64,000 bases of DNA from Carya illinoinensis (Eukaryota > Streptophyta > Magnoliopsida > Fagales > Juglandaceae), in contig NC_056764.1 of the NCBI RefSeq assembly GCF_018687715.1, forward strand, positions 2,916,501-2,980,500, given 5' to 3'. Positions 33,690 to 46,856 of this stretch are shown here, piece after piece. The notes beneath the pieces are model-generated. The model was given only the letters and a program-made list of their open reading frames with translations. It searched no databases and had not been told where the DNA came from. Every line of letters begins with the position of its first letter. Position 1 is the first letter of the stretch. The position numbers were made by a program, and so were the translations under genes.

Positions 33690-35643
33690 ATGCTGGAATA
33701 CGAATGGGGCAACTCTGGCACAATCATGCTATCGGGAGAGGAAGAAACCAACCAGGATTCTGACCAAACTCGCCAAATCTTCGACCACTATGCCCAACCC
33801 TTCCATAACAACAGCTTTAACCCTCAGCCCACAACCACCACTTTCTCTCACTTCAACCCACAACAAACCCATACCCATACTCATTCACAGCTCCACCACT
33901 CCCTCTTCGACCCACGCGCCTACCCACCCAGCGCGTCTCCGTACGTACCGCCACAGCTGCTCTCCCTCGATCCCGTTACCGGTGCCGCCGGTAGCGGGGG
34001 AGGCGGGTACCTTGTAGTTCCCAAGAGCGAAGAGATTTCTAGGCCCGTGGACTTCGTCTCCAGACTGGGGCTCAACCTGGGTGGCCGCACGTACTTCTCC
34101 TCGGCTGAGGACGAATTCGTGAACCGGCTCTACCGCAGGGCCAGGCCGGCAGAGCCCGGTTCGGCTAACTCGCCCAGGTGCCAGGCCGAGGGCTGCAATG
34201 CCGATCTGACACACGCCAAGCACTACCACCGTCGCCACAAGGTCTGCGAGTTCCACTCCAAGGCCTCCACTGTCATCGCCGCCGGGCTGACTCAGCGATT
34301 CTGCCAGCAGTGTAGCAGGTGGTGCTGAATTAACGGAATTACCCTCCCAATTTCCATGCACCTCTCGCATCATGATCATCATCATCAAAATCATCACAGA
34401 TATAGCTTCTTCTTCTTCCATCTGATCTCTAAAGCCGAATTACGATGCCCTTTCCGACGAAGAAAATGCCCCGATGGGTTGCACGTTCGATCGAACGTAA
34501 CAGTGGGCAATCCCGAGGGTATTTTTGCGTCCGGAAGATATCTTCTTTCTTCCCTTAACGCACTGTTTGCCATCCTCGTTAAGTAGGGCATCATTAAACC
34601 TTAATCCTGAAACTCATCATGCTTACAGTTTTATTTGATTGTGAGTTGACAGAAACACCCTCGAAGCATGCATTTCACATCATATATGTTTGCTTTATCA
34701 TTACCTCCGGAACGGAATTGGAAATATACAACAATAACAATCATCAACGTGTCAGCTCGTTCCCAAAGATGGTTGAAGCTCGTCCCCAAAAGGACGTAAA
34801 TGCCCATTGATATTTGTTATCGAACCAATCATTGGCCCCCCCGTACATGTGGAGATCCCGAGGGCATTTGCGTCCGCAAATTTCACGTCCTTTTTTTTTT
34901 AATTTTTTATTTTACCACATTTTCTATTTACGTACGCAAATGTTGTCTAGAAATATACAACTCCATTTTCCATAGCATGAAGTAATAATTTATAACTTGA
35001 ATATATGAACGAGTCATTGTTTGATGATTGTATCTGAATTTTTCCGCAGATTCCACCTTCTTTCCGAGTTTGACAATGGAAAACGCAGCTGCCGGAAGAG
35101 ATTGGCCGATCACAATCGTCGCAGGCGAAAAACTCATCAGCAGCCCAATCCAGAGAGTCTGAAATCCCAGCAGGAGAACCCTCACAATTCACCTCCTGAT
35201 AATCTCACTAGTAAGTCTCTTAAAAGACACAATCATCAAGAACTTATATTAAGCCAGCTGCTGGTTTTGTTATATGTCGGAAACATATGGTTACTAAAAT
35301 GCTATTTCATTTTAATTTGTTGTTTCTCCTCTACCTCAAAACACATATTGTTCCATCGTTTCCAGTACTATATGTGATTGTTACTCATAACTATTAAACA
35401 TCCCAGCGAAACTTAAAAAAAAAAACAGGAATTTGACTTTTGGGATCTAGGTTTACTTGATTTTATTTATTTATTTATTTTGGTTTCGTAGGGTCACCGC
35501 CCGACTCCAGAGCTCACTCGTCGTCGTCGGTGACAGTGGCCTTGTCCCCGCCAAGAATGTCGTTGGACTGCTTCAGGCAGAGACCTTATCAAGCCACGAC
35601 TTCTTCGGCATCATCAAGCTCACTTTTTTTCTCAAGTGGATGA
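33690..35643 (+). CDS. SPL8: SBP-box transcription factor, SPL8 type (3 exons, 313 aa)
   Basis: Plant nuclear transcription factor that binds GTAC-core DNA; SPL8 acts in pollen-sac, gynoecium and fertility development in Arabidopsis. Exons 33690-34318, 35050-35210, 35492-35643 (942 nt, GT-AG). The SBP domain is at about 162-238: first zinc C164, C169, C186, H189; second zinc C205, C208, H212, C224; bipartite nuclear signal [17 protein letters not shown] at 221-237. The intron splitting the domain after QQCSR is at the family's conserved place. N-terminal MLEYEW and LSGEE, the block [26 protein letters not shown] (125-150) before the domain, and the C-terminal SLDCFRQR...SSLFFSSG are SPL8 signatures. 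No miR156 site is present, as expected for SPL8. ATG 33690 matches the family start; the frame continues upstream only through the CT repeat. Confidence 0.95.
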
Positions 35644-36549
35644 CTTTGCCAAAACGCAATTCAAGGGCTCCTGTAGAGAAATGGAGGAAGGATATTACTA
35701 GCAAATAACATAGTGATCAACATCTTGATTAATTTCCTTTCTTTTTCATTTTCTGGGTTAGTTTTATTTTCCCCTGTATTTCGGTGCTTAATCAACCTAA
35801 ATTGGTGTTTGTAACATCATATATATGGAGCATCTAATATTATATCTTCCGTGGAGAAGAAATTCCCAAGTTATTGTCTGTGTACTCTTCATCATTTCTC
35901 ATCAACAAGGAAAAGTTAATTCCCGGAAACTGTGGAGGGAGGAGACTTGGCCGTGGATTGGAACTTTCCCACAATAGTGTCTGATTGGTTGCAGGCACTG
36001 TTGTGGCAGACACACGGGTCTGCAGGTTACTTTCGTTGTGGGTATTTTATAATTCACTTTCGTCTGGTACGGGCTATTTTTCCCGGAAAATGCAATGAAA
36101 ATGCTAGAAAGATTGAAAAACTTTCCATGCAGCACGAGATTTTCCTGTCAAGAGTGAAGGGAAAATAGTGGTCAAGCCGTCATGAAGTTGTCTCCTTTGT
36201 GGAGACTGTACTAAACAAAGTTATTAAGGAGAAATCAATCAAACGATCCATGAATCTAATCAAATCTCTCTTTCTGTCTCTCATTATAATCGGTATTTGT
36301 GTGGCTATTCTTTTTTGTTTTTTTATTATTGGAAAAGTAAAAGATCTTTGGGCCAACAGCTCGATCGACGTATAAACTGCACAGGTGATAGTACTCATAA
36401 AAAATAAAAATAAATACTGCACAAGTGATAGGCTTAGAAGTACCCTTACAAACATGTTGTGGGGCTGGATCTTAAACCCACGTGCAAGATCTTGTGTTTT
36501 GATATATCGCATGGGTCCTTACATACAAACAAATAGTCAGCTTTATATA

Positions 36550-36735
36550 AAAATTACTACGGATATAAAAAAAAAAAATTACATAAAATAAATTTAAAAA
36601 TTAATATAGTTTCATAAAATTTGTTAGATCTATTTTATAATAATAATAATTTAATAATCTGACGTATTATATGAAATCACATCAATTTATAAATTTATTT
36701 TTATATAATTTTTTTATAACTAAAATATTTTCCTT
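36550..36735. mobile_element. AT-rich hairpin MITE, copy A
   Basis: An inverted repeat of about 70 bases: the left arm has TTACATAAAATAAATTTAAAAATTAA and the right arm ends TCAATTTATAAATTTATTTTTATATAATTTTTTTATA-like sequence (quoted in pieces). ATATGAAATCACAT lies near the centre-right. The same arrangement recurs at 38641-38815, 39975-40085 and 61015-61135. Confidence 0.5.
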
Positions 36736-37299
36736 TATATAATGACAGATTGTGTATCATGGAGATGTGTCAATTAAGGACATTCTATGTTGCTTCGGAA
36801 TGAAAAGCTTTTATTTTTTTTATATTAATGAATTTTAAGGAACTCCAAAGAATAACATTTTTTATACAATCGAGGTAAGAGTTTTCAAATTCAAATTGTT
36901 TATTTGAAGAATATTGTATGCCATCAGACTATCAAATTCTTAGCTCTAAAAAATAATACTAAACATTTATTTTGAAGTATATATAGATATAAATATGGCT
37001 TGAACTTTTTGTAAGGAGTAGTCACAAATGTTATCAAAGCTCTACCACTTATTATAAATTAAATCTTCCGATAAGAATATTGAAGATTTAAGAAATAAAT
37101 TCTGATTACCTCCTAATTATTGAGGTACTCTTTACAGTATTTTGTATCTAGATATGACTTAAGCCCTCTCAAATTATATGGGCTAATAACCTAATATTAA
37201 CTCTTAAACACGCTCTCGGGAAGATGTTTGAGTATGTTATAAAAATTAACCAATGATTTTGCTACTAAGCTATTGGGATTTTTTTTAGTGTTTAAAAGA

Positions 37300-37556
37300 C
37301 GAGAAATGTTACTATGCCCTTAATTTATATAACTCAATTTGCCTCTTGATGCGTGTCCCGTGATTTGTTAAAAAATTAAAAATGCAGACATAAAAGGGTA
37401 GAGGAAATATAAGATTTTAATCTTTATCTTTTGTATTTTCGGGTGTCATTTTGTTTGAATATATATTTTTTAAAATTTTTAATTTTTTTTAAATAAATTT
37501 GAGATATATAAAGTGAGTTGTATAAATTAAGAGGCAAATATACAGCATTACTCTTA
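37300..37556. mobile_element. MITE-like element with about 45-bp inverted ends
   Basis: The left end GAAATGTTACTATGCCC then TTAATTTATATAACTCA matches, inverted, the right end (minus strand GAGTAATGCTGTATATTTGCC then TCTTAATTTATACAACTCAC). The interior is AT-rich with no coding. No certain target duplication was found. Confidence 0.55.
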
Positions 37557-38640
37557 AAACTAATGGCATGATGTTGACATGAGAAACGAATGGATAGTAA
37601 TTCAAATTAATTAATAGGTTAATGTAATAGTCTTCTTTCTTTAGGAAGCAATCATATTATATATTCAACTATAAATTTCTGGCTTGCAGGGCTTCTCGTG
37701 CGCAACGTCTCATGATCTAGCTGTAGCTGTTGAGGCTAATTAAAGGAATTTGCCTAGAATATGTACGTACATATAATGTATAGGTGATGATCGACGACGA
37801 CTCTAAAAGCATGTCAACGAGAGTGCATGACACGAACTTGGAGTTGAATATATAATTTAGTACGCGGTTTCCCCCATGCTGGTACTTAGGGCGAGAATCA
37901 TATATATGCATATATAATTCTAAAGCAGACAAGCATGAGCTAGGCATGCCCAAAAAAAAAAAAAAAACCTTTTATATCGATCATTATATATTAAGAATAG
38001 TTTGGATATATAGACTAAGATGGATGATTACGACGAAGGTAAGTCATATAACATTCTATGATCATCAAGTCATACACTTTTGTGCGTACGGCCAGACGTT
38101 GATGAATGTAAAGCTGATGTTGAAATCTCATGTTTGTTTTATTCTGATGTATGGTATTGATGTCTGTCAAGTTCACATGAAAGCCATGCATACATGGATG
38201 CTAGTGACTACCTAGGGTTCGTTTTCTTGATTGGGAAGCCTCCTTGCACCTTCCGGGAAACTTATCGTGGGGCCCTTTTTTTTTTAAAAAAACTTTTCAT
38301 GGCACGCATTGCATTGGTTTATTGATTGTTCTTTTGCTTCAAACGAAGCATCTGTATAGCTTTGTTTGATTCTCAATCGGAACAACATAAACTACAAACA
38401 ACAAAAACTTGGAATCATTGTGTCGTATTTTATTACATGAAACTTATCATCGTTTTGAACAATCAAATGAATCGCAAAGTACGTACGTATGGCATCTTAT
38501 AATTTATTTGATTTTTTGTTTTGTTTCATGTTTTTTAGTTAAAAGGGTACTATACGTGATCGAAAACATAGTACGTACGTATATATCTGCCAATTACATA
38601 GTGGGTCCTATTAAATTAAGAAGAGGCGTACTTTAATCAT

Positions 38641-38815
38641 ATAAAAATTTTACAAAAATAAATCTACAAATTAATCATATAGATTGCTGCGATACGTATA
38701 TTAATGTAAAATTATTTTTATTATAAAATAAATCTAATATATTATATGAAGTCATGCGTACATATAAATTATTTTGTGAATTTATTTTTATAAACCTATA
38801 TGCTGCGGTAGTAAT
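38641..38815. mobile_element. AT-rich hairpin MITE, copy B
   Basis: Left arm TTTTACAAAAATAAATCTAC and right arm GTGAATTTATTTTTATAAAC are near-complementary, with AATCTAATATATTATATGAA in the loop region. Same family layout as 36550-36735. Confidence 0.5.
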
Positions 38816-39974
38816 TCTCTTAAAAGAGGAAAAATAAAATAAAATAAAAATTGCTTTATCTTAGCAATGGATTGTAGTAGTACTGGTCATAGGCCTAACT
38901 AATTTATGGGCTCGATCATTAGAAGGGCTACCAGCTTGTCGGTCTGGATCCATGGATCAGATCAGGGGTAGTCTTGTCTATTCCCGAGTAATTACCAATT
39001 ATATATAGCAATATTAATTAAATATGTTTTAAATCACAAAAAAGAACTAACATACCCAAATCTTCTTCCTCCTCAAATCTCTCAAGATCGAAGGATGCTG
39101 ACTCTCTTTCGGTGGCCACATTCAATGCACACTGAAATCAGAAGTGAAGTGACGAATCCAATATCTCATCTAGAAAAATGTTTGGAGAAGGGTCTTTTTC
39201 TTCGACCTTTTGCCTCAATTTCCTGTCCCCCACCCTAGTAAAAGAAAGCCCTAGCTAGCTTGTTGAGTACCATTGGCTTGTCAAGATTTCATTTGGAGAC
39301 CTAGCTAGCTAGGCTTGTCCTCGGTTTTATTTGATGAGTGAACAAACTTAAACAAGAACGTAGTACTGATCCAATGGTGAAATAAATAAGAAACGTAATT
39401 TTATGAGCAATGTTATTTTTCATTTCGGGTTTATGAAAAAAGATATTTGTAATATTAAATTGTGTAATTGTCGCATAATTATTTTTAAAAAAGTAAATAA
39501 GATATGAAATTTATATAAAAAAATTAATTTTTTAATAATATATTCTATTTTTTTTAAAATGATTACGTAATATTTTTCTATATTAAGAATATTCAAACGA
39601 GCAATAAACATCACGTGCCCCCCAACTGAAGTGATTTCGAACAGTACTACGTACAGGTTCTGATAATTTTGTTTAAACTGGAAAATTTAATGCCTCTGCA
39701 AAAGGAGTAGAGTGGTAGGGAAACATATTTATCTATACTCTCCTTACCTACATCAATAATTATCACCCGGCCTTGTGCATGCAACAACTATATATACATC
39801 TATATTTTCTATTTCTTCAGCAACACACCAACTGGAATTTAAAGCATCTACAATAACAAGGATCGTTATCATCATACAAATGTATATATATGTTGACTCC
39901 TTGAAAATCTATACCATTAAATGCAATATTTTTGTTCACATTTTTATTCAACAAGAAAATCAAATGCTTTAATT

Positions 39975-40085
39975 ATGAATAAATCTTATAAAAATAAATT
40001 TATAAATTAAGATGACTTAATATATTATTTTAAATTATAAAATTATATTAATTTATAAATTTATTTTTATATAAGCAATTTTCGA
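39975..40085. mobile_element. AT-rich hairpin MITE, copy C
   Basis: Short copy: left arm AAAATAAATTTATAAATTAA and right arm TTAATTTATAAATTTATTTT are near-perfect inverted copies around a loop of some 60 bases. Confidence 0.55.
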
Positions 40086-42063
40086 CAGCTACCGTATGCC
40101 AGTTTTGTTGGCCCCAAAACACCGCAGGATATGTCATATGAACCTCTTTTTTCCAGCACTCGGTCATGTTACTGGAAGGCCAACTTTGATTGCCAGGTTA
40201 AACTTTGTGAGAGAATTGGGCCCCTCCCCTTCAATGCAACTACTGAGACTCACTGCCACTCTTCTTTTGAGCATACTTTTCAAACCCTGCACGAGGAGGG
40301 TTTCTTTAGGTTAGTCAGTAGGTTGCTGTGTGGGGTCCCCAATTTATTCAGGAGAGATATGGAAAAATATTTTGTGTTCCCAGGTGGGACCAAGTTTATT
40401 TTCACACAAACACAACTACTTTACTGTCTTCCCAATTATAATTACCACTTATCTACAGGCAATAATGACCAATTGAGAGTGATTAATTAAACTGAAACTC
40501 ATGGTATAAGGTTGATCATGACTTAATAAAGTAAAAGAAATGATATTTATATCGTAGAGTGACAAAATAAATAAATAATTACGAGCGTTATATGATGTAA
40601 AAATTAATTTTTTAATAATAAATTTTACTCTATTAAAAAGAAAATTAAGCCACGTTTAGTCTTGTAAAATTGTTTTTTGTGCACTAAATAATCAAGGGTA
40701 CACTTATTCAAGATCTCCTCACCTAACAAAAGGAGCAATTACACACCTACGTACTTACCTACCAAAAAGAAACAATTATTCGTATCATGTAGCAAGAACG
40801 CTTAACTTTGTCGGCAAGAAGACAACACCAAAACTTATGTCAAGGAAACATTATAGTTGAACAAAACTTATGAAAATTGTACGAAATTTTCTAGGAGCTG
40901 TAAATTACTGGATTGTACCAAAAAAAAAAAAAAAAAAAAAAGTGAAATAGGGACAGCATAGTTTCGGAGCGAGTCCTGGATCGGACTAGGAATAATCCCG
41001 TAAGGTCTTTTCAGCAAGGAGGGTTGCCCTTCAGTACGTACTTGTTGTGGTGTTAAACAAAGGAATAGTCGCATCAAAAAAACCAAAACTGGAATAGTCT
41101 GTAACCTTGTTTTATAGTACCGACGTATTCCTCTAGTCAATCACAACGCTGAGCGTAGAAATTATTTTCGACAGAAATTGTCAATTAAATTTATTTTATA
41201 TTATTTTATTATTATATAAGAAAAAAATAGTTATTTCAATATGAAAACTTATGTAAATAAAATAGTTAAAATCTAAATTCATCAAAATTATCTTTTACAT
41301 ACGTATAATGCATTAACAATGTTCTAATATTGCTTTTCTTTTTTGTTCTCATAGGAAATGCTTGGCGCTCAAAAATCACTTTTTTGGTATGTATTTGAGG
41401 TATAATTACATAGATTTTATTCTTGTTTTCAATTTTTTTGAAATTTATAAAAGCTTGTTGTTTGCTATAAATGTCGTTTTTTTCTTTTTTTGGTACCTTA
41501 CGCAATTCTTTATTGTTATAATATTATTTATTAAAAATTCTGGATACACCATTGCTACTAGCTATACCTTAACTGAAGCTAATCATAATTTACCGATGAA
41601 CATTAGAACATGACATGTTGTCGTTATGTCTTATTTTTAGGAGTTGGACCATAATATACCTATATTGGGCTGGTCCAAACCAACCCATTACTAAGAATTA
41701 TCCCTCGTTTTAACAACTACCAACGACACCAAGAATTGTATGTGCCTCTTGGTACGTTGTCTGTGCAGAAGGTGAAAATTGATGTTATTTTGCATAACTC
41801 AAAACATATATATTTCTCTTTTATATATAGAACTTATATCATGGGCATGTGTTTGTTCTTGTAATAAAACGCCACCGTTTGAATTTCCCGTCTTTGTTTT
41901 GGACGTGGAAGATTACATCACTAGCTAGCATATTGTGTATAGCACTTTAATCCGAAGATCCTATTCCAGTATTTTTTTAGTTCTATCGAGAGAAAGGTAC
42001 ACATTAAAAAACTCCAAATGCTTTATATTGATATTTCCAACACTTGGATATGATCATTATATA

Positions 42064-42264
42064 TGTTGAGGATACTTTGCCTCAATCTAAGGCATAATAT
42101 TTGTAACAATTTTGACCCATGATTCTAACCTAATTCTAGGATATTCTTTCCATTGTAAATATTCTAGATTGATTTGTAAATATTCTAGGGCAACTTATAA
42201 ATGAATATAGATAGACATACTCACCACCTCAATTCGTGTGATGAATTCTCTTCAAACTGTCTCA
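42064..42264 (+). repeat. 5' LTR of the second copia element
   Basis: 201 bp. Starts TGTTGAGGATAC, contains two TAAATATTCTAG-type repeats, ends AACTGTCTCA. About 20 bases shorter than its partner because of an internal deletion near 42150. Confidence 0.93.
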
Positions 42265-42315
42265 TGGTATCAAGAGTAGTCATGCCTTAACATCCATCAA
42301 TCCTCCAACCTCACC

Positions 42316-45300
42316 GTGGCTGCTAAATCCAATCCCACCCTCGTCCCTTTCAACACAACGATCCACATGGTTAAAATCAAACTCTCCTCCTCAAACTATC
42401 TCTTATGGAAAAGCCAACTCCTTCCCCTTCTTGAGAGTCAAGAATTACTCAAGCATGTAGATGGAACCATTAAGCCTCCTCCACGGTTTGACCCACCCAA
42501 CTCTCAAATACCAAACACTTGGCGTGGAAAACCACTGATCAAAGACTTCTCAACCTTCTCCTCTCCTCCCTCATTGAGGAGGCCATGGCTGAAGTTGTTG
42601 GCCTCCCCACCTCCTGCAAGTTCTAGCTCACCCTAGAGAACACCTTCAGCCACCGCTCCAAGGTTCGCGATATTCATCTCAAAGATGATCTCTAATTGAT
42701 GAAGCGTGGAACATGCTCTGTCTCCGAGTATTTTCGTGCCTTCAAGGCACTTTGTGACCAGCTCCATGCCGTTGGAAGACCAGTTGATGGCATGGACAAA
42801 GTTTATTGGTTCCTCTGAGGTCTTGGTGCCAACTTCTCACTATTATCCACTGCACAGATGGCGGTTACCTCCTCCCCTACTTCAATGACCTCGTGTCCAA
42901 AGCTGAAAGCTTTGAACTGTTCCAGAAATCCATTGAATCTTCAAGTCCACCCCCTGCAGCATTCACGGCCACAAATTGTGCCTCTGATCATGCGAACCAG
43001 AAAAGTCACTTCTCGAGCAACAATCGCGAGCGCAACGGCAACACCAGCTCCTCCAATCGTGGTCATGGACGAAACTCCTCTGGCCAAGGACGTCACCCCC
43101 CAAGATGTTAGATTTGTCAGACCGAAGGTCACTATGCCGATCACTACCACTAGAGGTACGCTTGGCAAGACAACTCTGCTCACCTTGTTGAGGCTTTCAA
43201 CGCCTTTTGCTCCATGACTGAAAATGAGGCCACCGACTGGCATTTGGACATAGGGGCTTCGACCCACATGACCATCAGCACATCCATTCTGGATCGCTCC
43301 AATAATTACACTGGTAAGAATTGTGTAATTGTAGGAAGTGACGCTTCCCTACCTATTACTCATACTGGTACCATCTCTCTAACCCAAATATTCATTTACT
43401 CGATGTTTTGGTTGTTCCTCGTTTAACCAAAAATCTTTTGTCCATTAGTAAATTAACGTCTGATTTTCCTTTATCTGTCACTTTTACTAATGCTTCTTTC
43501 ACTATTCAAAATCACCAAACGAGAAGCGTGGTGGCAACCGGTAAACGCAACGGAGGCTTATATGTGTTAGAGCGTGGACATCCTACCTTTATTTCTGTTC
43601 TTAAAAATAAGTCGCGTCATGCTTCATATGATTTATGGCATGCTCGTCTTGGCCATGTAAATCATTCCATTATTATTTTTTTAAGTAAAAAAGGTCACCT
43701 TTATCTTACATCTGTGTTGCCTTCTCCACGACTTTGTAGTACATGCCAAATTGTGAAAAATCATCGTTTGCCTTATTCGCGTAATGAACATCGCTCATCT
43801 AATGTGTTGGACTTAATTCATTGTGATATATGGGGCCCTTCCCCTATCAAATCCAATTTAGGGTTTATCTACTATGTCCTTTTCATTGATGATTTTTCTC
43901 GCTTCACTTGGCTATACCCTGTGTGTTTAAAGTCTGAATTTTGTGATATTTTCCTTCAATTTCAAAAATTTTTGGAAAATCAATATTCTGCTCGTATCAA
44001 AATTTTTCAAAGTGATGGCGGTGCAGAATTCACTAGCAATCGTTTTCAAGCGCACCTCTACACTATTGGCATTTATCATCAACTATCTTGCCCATACACA
44101 TCCGCTCAAAATGGTCACGCTAAAAGGAAATATCACCATGTGACTGAGACTGGCCTGACTCTTCTTTTCCACTCCCATCTTTCTCCTCGCTTTTGGGTTG
44201 ACACCTTCAACACTACAGCCTACATTATCAACCGCTTGTCCACACCACTTCTTGGAGATAAGTCCCCCTTTGAGCTTCTTTATGGTTCTCCTCCGAATTA
44301 TGAAAATTTTCATCCTTTTGGTCGTCGAGTTTATCCTTATTTGTGTGATTATATGTCTAACAAATTTACTCCTCGCAGCATCCCTTGTATTTTTCTAGGA
44401 TATAGTCTCTCCTACAAGGGGTTCCGTTACCTTGATCCCACCACTTTTAGATTATACATCACCCGACATGCTCAGTTTGATGAACATCACTTCCCCTCTC
44501 TAGCAACCTCCCAAGCTCAGCTTACCTCATCTCGCCAATTTTCTAATTTTTTGGAACCTAGCTCATCCCCTACAGACACATCTTCCCCTTACCCTAAGCG
44601 CCATTCTCCTACCATTACTCCATCCGGATCTAACCTATGTGTTATTTGTACTAATCCAATGGATGAGTCTGTGCAAGCTGTTGACTCTTTTGCAGGTTCT
44701 CCCTCGATGCACTCAGCCCCTAGACCATCTACTATTGAGTCTGACACCGCTCATCAAGTTCATGATCTCACTCCAGCACCAGAATTTCCATTGGGTTCTT
44801 ACCCTATGCTCACGAGCCAAAGCTGGCATTTTCAAAGCTCGCCACCCGGCGAACCTTGGTGTCTTGGGCTCATCTGGTATTCTCTGTGCTCTTCTTGCCT
44901 CTACTGAGTCTAAAGGATTCAAAACTGCTACAAAGAATCCTGCCTGGTTTGCTGCCATGGATGAAGAGATGCATGCTTTGCAAAACAACCGCACCTGGAT
45001 TTTGGTCCCTAGGCCTGCTAACACCAATATTGTGGGTTCCAAATAGGTGTTTAGGACCAAATATCTGTCTTTTGGATCTATCAAGCGTTTCTTGTTGCCA
45101 AGGGCTATACACAGGTACCTAGTCTCGACTACACTGATACCTTTAGTCCTATTATCAAGGCTACCGTTGTTTGTGTTGTGCCATCCCTTGTTGTAACTAA
45201 CAAATGACCCATTCACCAACTTGATGTTAAGAATGTTTTTCTCAATAACACTCTCACTGAGCATGTGTACATGGAGCAGCCTCCTGGATATATTGATTCT

Positions 45301-46414
45301 CATTTTCCTAATCATGTATGTCAGTTAAAGAAAGCTCTTTATGGCCTAAAGCAAGCGCCTCGTGCCTAGTTCCAACGCTTCAGCTCCTTCCTCATTCAGC
45401 TTGGTTTCTCTTGTTATCGAGCTAATACGTCTCTATTTGTCTTCAATAAGCACTTTGACATCATTTACTTGCCTCTCTATGTTGATGACATTATTATTAC
45501 TGGCAACAACTCATCTCTCATCCACAGATTCACCTGCAAACTCAACTCTGAGTTTGCCACCAAGGATCTAGGTCCTCTCAGCTACTTTGTTGGCCTTGAA
45601 GCTTCGACAACTACAGATGACCTTTTCATCAATCAACTAAAATATGCACAGGATATTCTTACTCAAGCTCAGTTACTTGACAGCAAACCAGTACACACCC
45701 CTACGGTTGTCTCTCAACACTTTTCTGCAGGGCGTCACTTTTCTACAGGGGGTCCTCTATTCTTGGATTCCACTCTTTACAGATCTCTAGTTGGCGCTCT
45801 TTAATACTTGACCATCACGTGCCCAGATATTGCTCACGCTGTCAACTCCGTTAGTCAATTTATGCACGCTCCAACAACAGATCATTTTCTTGCAATTAAG
45901 CGAATTCTTCGCTATATCAAAGGGCACTCTTCATTTTGGACTCACTTTCCACTCCTCTACTACTCCCAGTCCTCTCCTTGCTTACTCTGATGCTGATTGG
46001 GCAGGATGCCCTGATACTCGTTGGCCTACCTCTAGTTACTCCGTCTATCTTGGAGGAAATTTAATTTCTTGGAGTGCTAAGAAACAACTCACTGTCTCTC
46101 ACTCAAGCTGTGAGTCTAAGTATCAAGTCCTTGCCCATGCTACCGCTAAGCTTCTTTGAATCACACACCTGCTTCAACACTTGCATGTGTCACTTCCACA
46201 GCGGCCTCTCCTTTTATGTGACAATAAAAGTGCCATATTTCTGAGCTCCAATCCAGTTTCCCACAAGCGGGCTAAGCATATTAAATTAGATTATCACTTC
46301 CTTCGAAAACTTGTTGTTTCTGGCAAACTTCACACTCAGTTTATCGTTTCTAATCTACAAATTGCTGACATCTTTACCAAAAGTATTCCTCGACCACTTT
46401 TAAAAATTTTTTGA
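42316..46414 (+). pseudogene. Copia gag-pol polyprotein, inactive
   Basis: Gag region from about 42316 (SSSNYLLWKSQLLPLL) is broken by frameshifts. Protease motif LDIGASTHM is near 43243. The integrase reading frame is long (43408-44907) with an HARLGH zinc-binding start, D-D-E residues (HCDIWGPSP, SDGGAEF, NGHAKR). Reverse transcriptase spans about 44930-45800 with YVDD at 45478. RNase H runs from about 45990 to ADIFTKS and a stop at 46412. In-frame stops at about 45044, 45367, 45802 and 46157 fall where relatives have Trp or Gln. The Tnt/RE-type wording is clear but the element cannot make a full polyprotein. Confidence 0.9.
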
Positions 46415-46460
46415 TCCAAGTTTCACGTCTGTTCCAACCCGACATTTAGCTTGCGGGGGG

Positions 46461-46681
46461 TGTTGAGGATACTTTGCCTCGTTCTAAGGCATAATATTTG
46501 TAACAATTTTGACCCATGATTCTAGCCTAATTCTAGGATATTCTTTTCGTTATTTCCTTTATAAATATTATAAATTGATTCTAGATTGATTTGTAAATAT
46601 TCTAGGGCAACTTATAAATGAATATAAATAGACATACTCAACACCTCAATTCGTGTGGTGAATTCTCTTCAAACTGTCTCA
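46461..46681 (+). repeat. 3' LTR of the second copia element
   Basis: 221 bp, same ends as 42064-42264. It directly abuts the G-rich purine tract and lies about 175 bases from the 3' end of the minus-strand SPL coding region. Confidence 0.93.
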
Positions 46682-46856
46682 ATATATGCTTCGTACTGCA
46701 TACCTCGGCTATCAAAGAACTTTCGTGGCAAATAAACAATGATAAACCTAAAAAATTTGGTCTCGCTCGGTCAATAAATGAATATTTATACAGTTTGACA
46801 AACAATCATCCTACACGACTACTATATATATGTCCTCAAGCTAATAAGATACAAAA

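Larger units (their letters stand above)
35644..42063. other. Intergenic, AT-rich, between SPL8 and the second copia element
   Basis: 35644 to about 35860 is the likely SPL8 3' UTR. The rest has no recognisable gene. It holds several short AT-rich hairpin elements (36550-36735, 37300-37556, 38641-38815, 39975-40085) and many GTACGTAC and CTAGCTAGC stretches. A 22-A run is at about 40920-40942. Other open frames here are short and have no family features. Confidence 0.5.
42064..46681 (+). mobile_element. Ty1/copia LTR retrotransposon, second element
   Basis: Short LTRs (42064-42264 and 46461-46681, TGTTGAGGATAC...CTGTCTCA) are flanked by ATATA on both sides (42059-42063 and 46682-46686). A primer-binding site TGGTATCAAGAG follows the 5' LTR at 42265, and the purine tract TTGCGGGGGG precedes the 3' LTR. 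The LTRs differ by about six substitutions and one internal deletion of some 20 bases in the left copy, so it is younger than the intronic element. It lies between the two converging SPL genes. Confidence 0.95.

Noticed and set aside
33594..33690. Longer SPL8 N-terminus through the CT repeat
   Set aside because: It would translate a microsatellite and start at a non-ATG codon; MLEYEW at 33690 is the family start.
40868..41140. Minus-strand open frame next to a 22-base A run, possibly a processed retrocopy
   Set aside because: The A run is on the wrong side for that strand and the translation matches nothing I know.
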